Shown: one piece after another, positions 58,226 to 64,000 of the stretch
Numbering within the stretch: the first letter of the stretch is position 1
Layout: each line of letters starts with the position of its first letter
From: Bradyrhizobium uaiense
GTDB lineage: Bacteria > Pseudomonadota > Alphaproteobacteria > Rhizobiales > Xanthobacteraceae
Direction of reading: 5' to 3'
Assembly (NCBI RefSeq): GCF_010811875.1
Contig: NZ_VKHP01000003.1
Span: 1 to 64,000, forward strand
DNA length: 64,000 bases
Translations under genes and position numbers: made by a program
The notes under the pieces: generated by a model
Databases searched by the model: none
What the model was told of the DNA's origin: nothing
What the model saw: the letters and a program-made list of their open reading frames with translations, nothing else

Positions 58226-58744
58226 ATGACTGAGGTCCCCGACAAACTCGCCCTGCGCGAGATCAGCGCAGGCGGCCATACCGGCCAACTCGCCGACCGC
58301 ATCAACGCGTCGCAAGCCGGCAGCCTGCCCGGCCTGCTGGAGTTTCAATGGCTCGAGGCTGGACGCGGCTACATCAGCGGCCGCTTCGAGATTGCCGCAA
58401 AGCACTTCTCGCCGCACGGGCTGCTGCACGGCGCAAGCATCGTCGCGTTGGCCGATACCGCGTGCGGGTTCGGTTGCCTCGCGTCCTTGCCTGACGGGGC
58501 GATCGGCTTCGCCACCGGAGAGTTGAAGACGAATTTCATCGGCGCCGCGCGCGCAGGCAGCGTCAGTTGCGAGGCGCGCCTCGTTCATGCCGGGCGTACG
58601 ACCCAGGTGTGGGATGCCGAGATCCGCAGCGAGACGACCGGCAAGACCATCGCGCTGTTTCGCTGCACGCAGATGCTGCTCTATCCGCCGGCCACGGCCG
58701 GCGATCGCACCACGCCAGCAGAACGAACAGGAGAACGATCGTGA
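58226..58744 (+). CDS. PaaI-type hotdog-fold thioesterase
   Basis: 172 residues. The hotdog core contains HGLLHGASIVALADTACGFG, the PaaI signature with an HG(x)xxHGG-like site, and GELKTNFIGAARAG. The usual asparagine/aspartate pocket is D around ADTACG. It hydrolyses acyl- or aryl-CoA thioesters. The start at 58226 follows GGAGCCCACGAC; upstream in-frame starts (58190, 58178) lack a good site. Its stop overlaps the MFS start as GTGA. Confidence 0.88.
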   Translation: MTEVPDKLALREISAGGHTGQLADRINASQAGSLPGLLEFQWLEAGRGYISGRFEIAAKHFSPHGLLHGASIVALADTACGFGCLASLPDGAIGFATGELKTNFIGAARAGSVSCEARLVHAGRTTQVWDAEIRSETTGKTIALFRCTQMLLYPPATAGDRTTPAERTGERS

Positions 58745-60003
58745 GGAACGCCGCCATGCACGCCGGATATCAGAGAGCAAAGCCGTTCTATGGCTGGTAT
58801 GTCGTTGCCGCAGCCTTCGTCGTGACGTTCATCGGCTTCGGCAGCGCCTACACGTTCTCGTCCTTTGTCGAGTCGTTGCAGCGGGAGTTCGGCGCCTCGC
58901 GCGGCTCGGTGTCGCTGGTGTTCTCCTTCGCCGGCTTCCTGTATTTCGGTCTCGGCATCGTCTCCGGCCCGCTTGCCGATCGCTGGGGCGCACGCAGGCT
59001 CGCCTGCCTTGGAATGGCGCTGGTTGGTCTCGGCATGATGCTGGCGGGACAGGCACAGACCATCCTTCAGGTCTATGCCGCCTACAGCATCGGCATCGGC
59101 GCCGGCGTCGGTTGCGCCTATGTCCCGACACTGGGCGCCGTGCAGCGCTGGTTCGTCCGGCGGCGCGGTTTTGCGTCGGGCCTCGCCGTCAGCGGGATCG
59201 GGGTCGGCACGCTGGTGATGCCGCCGCTCGCGACCTGGCTGATCACGAGCCTCGGCTGGCGCGATGCCTATGTCGTGCTGGGCGTCGTCGCCGCCGTCGC
59301 GGGCATCGGCGCATCGCTGCTGATCGCGGACGACCCGCGCCGCTACGGCACCGGACCGGACGGCGATCCGCTTGAAGCGGTCTCGGGCGCGCCGCTGCGC
59401 CACGGCGTCTCGATCGGCGGCGCGGTCAAGACCGCCCGCTTTGCCGGGCTCTATGCGGCCTGCCTGATCAGCGCGTTTGGGGTGTTCGTGCCCTTCGTGC
59501 ATCTGGTGCCCTTTGCCGTCGATCATCAGGTGGCGCCGACGCTTGCCGTGCTGCTGCTCGGGATGATCGGCGTCGGCAGCACCGCCGGCCGCTTCTTCCT
59601 CGGCGGCATCGCCGACCGGGTCGGCCGCGATGCATTTCTGGTCGCGATGTATCTCGGCATGGCCGTCTCGCTGGCGATCTGGGCGATCGCCGGCAGCTTC
59701 TGGTCACTCACGGTCTTTGCGCTGCTGTTCGGCGTGTTCTACGGCGGGTGGGTTGCGATCCTGCCCGCCGTGGTCACCGACCATTTCGGCGGCCGCAACG
59801 TCGGCGGCATCATCGGCATCCTCTACACCAGCGTCGCCTTTGGCACGCTGCTGGGCCCAAGCGCCGCCGGTTTCGCCTACGACATCAGCCACAGCTACTT
59901 CATTCCGGTGGCGATCAGCGCTGCCGCCAACCTCGTCGCCGCCCTCATCGCGATGGTGACGACGCGAACGGCCTCGCCGATCGCATCGGTGGCGCTGCGT
60001 TGA
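58741..60003 (+). CDS. MFS transporter (monocarboxylate/oxalate-formate type)
   Basis: 420 residues, 12 helices. The start is a GTG overlapping the thioesterase stop, with AGGAG upstream (an ATG five codons on is possible). It begins AKPFYGWYVVAAAFVVTFIG, and GPLADRWGARRLACLGMAL is the MFS motif A. The FYGWYVV opening is typical of the OFA/monocarboxylate group. Coupling with a thioesterase suggests import or export of a carboxylic acid. Confidence 0.88.
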   Translation: MRNAAMHAGYQRAKPFYGWYVVAAAFVVTFIGFGSAYTFSSFVESLQREFGASRGSVSLVFSFAGFLYFGLGIVSGPLADRWGARRLACLGMALVGLGMMLAGQAQTILQVYAAYSIGIGAGVGCAYVPTLGAVQRWFVRRRGFASGLAVSGIGVGTLVMPPLATWLITSLGWRDAYVVLGVVAAVAGIGASLLIADDPRRYGTGPDGDPLEAVSGAPLRHGVSIGGAVKTARFAGLYAACLISAFGVFVPFVHLVPFAVDHQVAPTLAVLLLGMIGVGSTAGRFFLGGIADRVGRDAFLVAMYLGMAVSLAIWAIAGSFWSLTVFALLFGVFYGGWVAILPAVVTDHFGGRNVGGIIGILYTSVAFGTLLGPSAAGFAYDISHSYFIPVAISAAANLVAALIAMVTTRTASPIASVALR

Positions 60004-60093
60004 TGTGCCTCTGACGGCCGGTGATCCGCCGTGCTAGGCTGGCGGATCACCCTGCTCTATCGGCTCGAAACCCCAGTGCTCACTCGCTTCGCC

Positions 60094-60798
60094 ATGACCA
60101 ATGCCTGGAACTATCGGCGAGCAGACCGTGACGATATCGTCGAGCTGGCATCGTGGCGCGGTGCCGGCTCGCTCGGCCTTAGGCCGCACTTCCATGATGA
60201 GAGCCAGATCGTGCTGGTGCTGTCGGGGTCGCGCGCCTTTCGTATCGATGGCGCGACCATCACCGTACCCGCGGGCCATGCCGCGCTCATTCCGGCAGGA
60301 ATGCTGCATGCACCGATGCCGACCCCGGACCAGGAGACGGTCTGCCTGAACGCCTATGTTCCGGCGAGCCGCGCTCCCTCTTCGCTCCGGATCATCAGCA
60401 TCGGGGCTCGCTGGCGGAGCGTGGACGAGATAATGCCCGAGCATATCCTCGAGATCGCCGACGACACCCTGTCGCACGAGTCCTCCAGCTCGGTCGGCAT
60501 CGTCGACAGGACGAAGCTCGGCGTCGCCCTGACGGACAGCCTGAAACCGATCGGCGAGATCGCCGCAGGCTTCGGGCGCAGCCGCGAAGGGTTCAGCCGC
60601 ATGGTGAAACGCGAGCTCGGCGTCGCGCCGCATGGCTTCCGGCTGCTGGCCCGGCTCAATCTTGCCCGAAAACTGCTCCGCGATGGCGAGCCGATCGCGG
60701 CGGTCGCGGCCGATGCGGGCTTTTCCGACCAGAGCCACCTCACCCGCCTGTTCCGCCGTACCTTTGGGACGACGCCGGGCCTCTATTGGCGCGATTGA
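60094..60798 (+). CDS. AraC-family regulator
   Basis: 234 residues. A cupin-like N-terminal half has RPHFHDESQIVLVLSGSRAF and PAGHAALIPAGMLHA. C-terminal HTHs (about 140-232) include GFSDQSHLTRLFRRTFGTTPG. The start at 60094 begins MTNAWNYRR; the frame is open 21 codons upstream. It precedes a TSUP transporter on the same strand. Confidence 0.88.
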   Translation: MTNAWNYRRADRDDIVELASWRGAGSLGLRPHFHDESQIVLVLSGSRAFRIDGATITVPAGHAALIPAGMLHAPMPTPDQETVCLNAYVPASRAPSSLRIISIGARWRSVDEIMPEHILEIADDTLSHESSSSVGIVDRTKLGVALTDSLKPIGEIAAGFGRSREGFSRMVKRELGVAPHGFRLLARLNLARKLLRDGEPIAAVAADAGFSDQSHLTRLFRRTFGTTPGLYWRD

Positions 60799-60871
60799 AG
60801 CGACGTCACAGACGTTCCAGACCTGCCGACGCTCCCCCGGTTAGCCTGCTCACCCTGCAACAGGGTGAAGC

Positions 60872-61636
60872 ATGGATGCCCAGATAGGTCTTCTGCTGCT
60901 CGCGGCTGGTGTCGCGGGCGGCATCATCAACGCGTTGGCTGGCGGCTCGACGCTCATCACGTTTCCGGCGATGCTCGCGGCAGGCTTGCCGGCGGTCATC
61001 GCCAATGCGTCGAATGCGGTGGCGATCTCACCAGGACATTTGATCGCAGCGCTCGCCGATCGCGGCAAGCTGCCGCCGCCGACGCGGCGCACGATCTGCT
61101 TCGTCGCCGTCGCCACGCTCGGCGGCGCGGTCGGCGCCGGCGTCCTGCTGCTGCTTCCCGAACGATTGTTCGTCCTGCCGGTGCCGGGCCTGATCGCATT
61201 CGCAACGCTGCTGTTTGCCTTTGCGCCGCAGGTCCAGAGCAGGACCATCGCCCGTCGGGACGCCGCGGCGCTGCCCTCGACCGTTGCAAGCAGCGCTGTG
61301 CTGGGACTGGCGTGTGTCTATGGAGGCTTCTTCGGCGCCGGGCTCGGCGTCATCCTGACCGCGGTGCTGTCGATCACGGAGCCCAACGACATCAGGGCGG
61401 TCAAGGCGTTGAAGAACCTGCTCGCGACCTGCGTGTCGCTCGCCGCCACATTGATCTTTATCGTACAGGGAGCGGTGCGGTGGCCGGAGACTTCAGTGAT
61501 GCTGGTCGGCGCCATGGTCGGCGGCTATGCGGGAGGCTACCTGATCCGGATCCTTCCCGCGCACATCGTCAGGCAGTTCGTGATCGTGGCCGGAGCCGTC
61601 ATGACCGTGATCTACGCGGCGCGATACTGGTTCTAG
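60872..61636 (+). CDS. TSUP (TauE/SafE) family transporter
   Basis: 254 residues with about eight hydrophobic segments. The N-terminal VAGGIINALAGGSTLITFPAML is the TSUP signature. The second repeat has CVYGGFFGAGLGVILTAVLS. Members export sulfite, sulfonates or other anions; the substrate here is unknown. It follows the AraC gene by about 70 bases and may be its target. Confidence 0.9.
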   Translation: MDAQIGLLLLAAGVAGGIINALAGGSTLITFPAMLAAGLPAVIANASNAVAISPGHLIAALADRGKLPPPTRRTICFVAVATLGGAVGAGVLLLLPERLFVLPVPGLIAFATLLFAFAPQVQSRTIARRDAAALPSTVASSAVLGLACVYGGFFGAGLGVILTAVLSITEPNDIRAVKALKNLLATCVSLAATLIFIVQGAVRWPETSVMLVGAMVGGYAGGYLIRILPAHIVRQFVIVAGAVMTVIYAARYWF

Positions 61637-61644
61637 GTGGAGTG

Positions 61645-61662
61645 AGGGAGCCGAAGCTCCCT
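61645..61662 (+). terminator. Short hairpin after the TSUP gene
   Basis: AGGGAGC (61645-61651) pairs with GCTCCCT (61656-61662), loop CGAA. There is only a weak T-run. It lies 8 bases after the stop and is a plausible weak terminator. Confidence 0.5.
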
Positions 61663-61674
61663 TCAGTCTCGGCC

Positions 61675-61727
61675 AGAGCGTTTTCGAGCGACGTGGATAC
61701 CGGTTCGCATGAAGAAAACGCGTCGAA
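61675..61727. repeat. Bradyrhizobium-type intergenic repeat (AGAGCGTTTTCGAGCG ... GAAGAAAACGCG)
   Basis: The sequence AGAGCGTTTTCGAGCGACGTGG followed by ATACCGGTTCGC and GAAGAAAACGCG is, from memory, one of the most frequent intergenic repeats in Bradyrhizobium and relatives. GCGTTTTC and GAAAACGC form its inverted ends. Confidence 0.7.
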
Positions 61728-61735
61728 ACGAAAGC

Positions 61736-62011
61736 CTAGTGCGTCGTCATCCAGGCGCGGGCTTCGCGCTGGGCGGCTGCGATCTCAACCTCGGACATCT
61801 GCTCGGCGACTTCGCGACGGTGCGCGATCGCATCGGTACGTCCCTTGAGCGCCGCCAGGTTGAACCATTTGTGCGCCGCGACGAGGTTGACCACACCGGA
61901 GCGGCCGCTCGCCCAATACATGCCACGTTCGAACAGCACGTCCTGGATCGCAGTCGCAGCAACCGGGACAGCGCTTTCCTGATCGATGACCCCCTGAAAC
62001 ATTGTCGTCAT
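61736..62011 (-). CDS. Small Sel1-repeat-like protein
   Basis: 91 residues containing one Sel1-like helical repeat (LFERGMYWASGRSG... LVAAHKWFNLAALKG). The C-terminus EAQREARAWMTTH-like segment recalls a small family common in Bradyrhizobium. An ATG three codons later (62002) sits better behind the AAGGGG, so the true start may be there. The function is unknown. Confidence 0.75.
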   Translation of the reverse strand: MTTMFQGVIDQESAVPVAATAIQDVLFERGMYWASGRSGVVNLVAAHKWFNLAALKGRTDAIAHRREVAEQMSEVEIAAAQREARAWMTTH

Positions 62012-62817
62012 TCCCCTTTTTGTTGTTGGCCGCCCTCCCCCGAGCGCGGCCCCCGTCCACTGTTGAACTACCCTGTCGTCACGGGCTGATCTCTTGATCA
62101 TGCCCCGCGTTGATCCTTGGGGATCACCGCGTGCCGTTTGCCGGCTTGTTGGGATGATCATGGCCCATCAAATTTGAAGAGCGGTTTAAGTATCGCGATG
62201 AACGGGATGTAAATCGGCGTTGCCGGGGGCGTTTCCAGGAATCGTAGAAGTGCCTGTGCCGCAGGCACTTCCATGCATTCGTGAACGCCGGTTTACCCTG
62301 GTGTTTCGGACAACGATAACCATGGCGGACAATGGCCGCTTGCGCCGGCTGGTCTCGGCAGGCGGTCAGCTTCGAAACTGATGGATGGGTGGCACGTCCG
62401 GTGGCTCATCGCGCGGCCGGCTGCACAGACGAATGCAGCGCGAGGCCGCAAAGCCAAGCGTCAGTCCAGAACTGGAATGGGGAAAATGGATGCCAGGGCG
62501 CGGGCTGCGCAGGCCGCCGGAACGAGGGGGTCGGCGAACACGTCAGGACCAGATTTCAGCTCGGCATTCTCGCCGGTGAAATTGCGGAACCAAGCGGGCT
62601 CCGCACCGAACGAAGAAATCTCTGTTTCTTCTGCCGGACCGGTTTTGGGAAGGTTGCCCTCTCCGAAATTCGATCCAGCCGTTTGACCTGATGTCTCGCC
62701 GACACCCTCTTTCGTCAGCCAGAGCCTTGGGGTGGGATGTGCCTCTCAGCAGTCCGTCCGCTGGCTCTTGCGACGTGCCGGCGTCAAGCCGCCGGCAATC
62801 CTCTCAAGGCGAGAGGC
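62012..62817. other. Gene-poor region with one hairpin
   Basis: About 800 bases without a convincing gene. A perfect 10-bp stem (62247-62256 with 62262-62271, loop 5) is present but without a T-tract. Open frames in 62330-62690 have no ribosome site or recognisable domain. Confidence 0.55.
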
Positions 62818-62916
62818 TTACTTCTTCTTGGCGACCTTGCGGGTCTTCTTCGCAGTCTTCTTCACTGCGCTCTTGGCCTTCTTCGCCTTCTTCGCCTTCT
62901 TTGCCTTCTTAGCCAT
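62818..62916 (-). CDS. 32-residue lysine-rich histone H1-like protein
   Basis: The product is MAKKAKKAKKAKKAK followed by SAVKKTAKKTRKVAKKK: 32 residues, almost half of them lysine, with an AKK tandem repeat at the N-terminus. GGAGGG lies 5 bases before the ATG, a very strong ribosome site. The composition matches the Ala/Lys tails of bacterial histone H1-like proteins (AlgP/Hc1 type). It probably binds DNA or RNA by charge. It is short enough that automated gene callers may miss it. Confidence 0.75.
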   Translation of the reverse strand: MAKKAKKAKKAKKAKSAVKKTAKKTRKVAKKK

Positions 62917-63517
62917 GTTGCCCTCCAGTATGTGAGATGGCTCTCTAGTTCGCTGCGTGCACTCGGGAATCGATATGCACTACTTCCCGAATACACCAAC
63001 AGACCGAAAAAAACAGTGTCCCGCTTAAGGAAGTGTTGACGCAGCGACGGCAGTGCGCACAGCGCGCGTCGCCGTTCAAATCGACAATGCTTCGCGCGAC
63101 GATGCGAGAAGTGCAACAGCGGCCGACATCGGCATTTGTCAACGTTGCAGGAAATACCTTGTACTGTAGGCTTTTCATGAATTCGAATTGAAGCGATCGA
63201 CGCGCGATCGTCGTTGCGCCGAGTCGCGAGTGACGACGAAAAGCGGCGCGGCATAGACGCCGAGTCGTAATTTTTGGCAACGAAAAAATTTTCGTGGGTA
63301 AGACGACTTTTGCCTCGTTTGAGGTCACCCGGACCGGATTCGCGAACGAATCGCAGCTTCGGCGATTCGGCGCCGAGGGCGTCAGTGCGACGGTCGCGGG
63401 AGGGTGTGAGGCGGGATCACGTCGCGTTCACGCGCGCGCGACGACACGAGAGGCGATCGCGCGAGAGCATGATCCGGTTGGATCATGCGCCAAGGACAAC
63501 ATCATTGTCCTGTTCGG
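62917..63517. other. Intergenic region between the histone-like gene and gatB
   Basis: About 600 bases with no convincing gene. It contains ACGAAAA/TTTTCGT (around 63280-63295, A/T-rich) and hairpins GCATGATCC/GGATCATGC (63467-63475 with 63480-63488) and AGGACAA/TTGTCCT (63493-63511) just after the gatB end. The latter two could terminate gatB, though no long T-tract follows. Confidence 0.55.
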
Positions 63518-64000
63518 TCAGATGCCGAGCTTCGACTTCAAGAGGTCGTTGACTGCCTGCGGGTTCGCCTTGCCGCCCGACGACTTCATCACCTGACCGA
63601 CGAACCAACTCGCCAGTTGCGGCTTCGCCTTCGCCTGCTCGACCTTGTCGGGATTGGCCGCGATGATGTCGTCGACCACCTTCTCGATCGCGCCGAGGTC
63701 GGTGACCTGCTTCATGCCGCGCGTCTCGACGAGCGTGCGCGGATCGCCGCCTTCCTGCCAGACGATCTCGAACAAGTCCTTGGCGATCTTGCCGGAAATC
63801 GTTTTCTCTCCGATCAGATCGACGATCGCACCGAGTTGCTTTGCCGACACCGGCGAGGCTGCGATCTCCACGCCTTCCTTGTTGAGACGACCGAACAGTT
63901 CGTTGATCACCCAGTTGGCGGCGAGCTTGCCGTCGCGCGCCTTGTCGGCGAGACCTGACAGCACCGTCTCGTAGAACTCGGCGCTCTCGCGCTCGGCGAC
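63518..64000 (-). CDS. gatB: GatB, Asp-tRNA(Asn)/Glu-tRNA(Gln) amidotransferase subunit B (C-terminal part)
   Basis: The open frame continues past the right edge; the last 161 codons are present. They match the GatB tail domain ([39 protein letters not shown]). GatCAB converts misacylated Glu-tRNA(Gln) or Asp-tRNA(Asn). The conserved catalytic part lies outside the window. Confidence 0.93.
   Translation of the reverse strand, partial: VAERESAEFYETVLSGLADKARDGKLAANWVINELFGRLNKEGVEIAASPVSAKQLGAIVDLIGEKTISGKIAKDLFEIVWQEGGDPRTLVETRGMKQVTDLGAIEKVVDDIIAANPDKVEQAKAKPQLASWFVGQVMKSSGGKANPQAVNDLLKSKLGI

Noticed and set aside
62332-62691. Open frames of 100-119 residues on the plus strand
   Set aside because: No ribosome site, no signal peptide or domain, composition typical of chance frames in high-GC DNA.
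63274-63596. Plus-strand frames running into gatB
   Set aside because: They overlap the 3' end of gatB on the other strand and have no recognisable features.

Overview
The window looks like one end of a chromosomal contig from a high-GC alphaproteobacterium, most probably Bradyrhizobium or a close relative (Nitrobacteraceae). This is inferred from recognised gene families and gene order (dapA-mscL-smpB ... rpoZ-rsh-pdxJ-acpS-lepB-rnc-era-recO-parC; hemB-DUF6163-ldtR ... glyA-nrdR-ribD), a magnesium-type HemB, DUF6894/DUF6151-type small proteins, and several palindromic intergenic repeats of the kind common in that group. No database search was possible. The first 112 bases form a perfect 51-bp inverted repeat that breaks ribD, so the left edge is probably an assembly fold-back and not biology.

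Layout. 1-2.1 kb: ribD (broken), nrdR and glyA on the minus strand. 2.7-12.1 kb: accessory block with a TonB-dependent siderophore receptor, a TctCBA carboxylate uptake operon, small secreted proteins and a gene-poor, hairpin-rich stretch near 10.5 kb. 12.2-17.4 kb: ldtR, a DUF6163 membrane protein, hemB, a DUF6151 protein, an RDD membrane protein and bpt. 17.4-22.5 kb: mntH, divergent from a three-gene operon (PspA-type coiled-coil protein, YqiJ-like OB-fold protein, YqiK-type flotillin). The PspA gene is preceded in frame by about 160 residues that resemble the N-terminal half of an IS200/IS605 TnpB protein; this is the most unusual object in the window.

22.6-33.5 kb: transporters (three MFS/DMT, one CDF), a nucleotidyltransferase, a winged-helix/TolB-like/TPR regulator, a class III adenylate cyclase, an XRE regulator and an exported lactonase-like metallohydrolase. 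33.6-49 kb: housekeeping core on the minus strand (parC, recO, era, rnc, lepB, acpS, pdxJ, rsh, rpoZ, a Bcp-type peroxiredoxin, smpB, mscL, dapA), interrupted by a plus-strand NYN nuclease and family-5 uracil-DNA glycosylase pair.

49.2-52 kb: a soluble lytic transglycosylase with a long Ala/Lys/Ser/Thr spacer, then tRNA-Ser(GCU). 52-55.3 kb: small, mostly secreted proteins of unknown function. 55.3-61.7 kb: regulator/transporter pairs (AraC with EamA; LysR with thioesterase and MFS, with a repeated 13-bp palindromic element; AraC; TSUP). 61.7-64 kb: a Sel1-like protein, a 32-residue lysine-rich histone-like protein, and the 3' end of gatB running off the right edge.

Functionally, the minus-strand core combines protein export and maturation, RNA processing, stringent response and cell-wall precursor supply. 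The accessory blocks are dominated by uptake/efflux systems paired with divergent regulators and by metal handling (siderophore receptor, MntH, CDF exporter).
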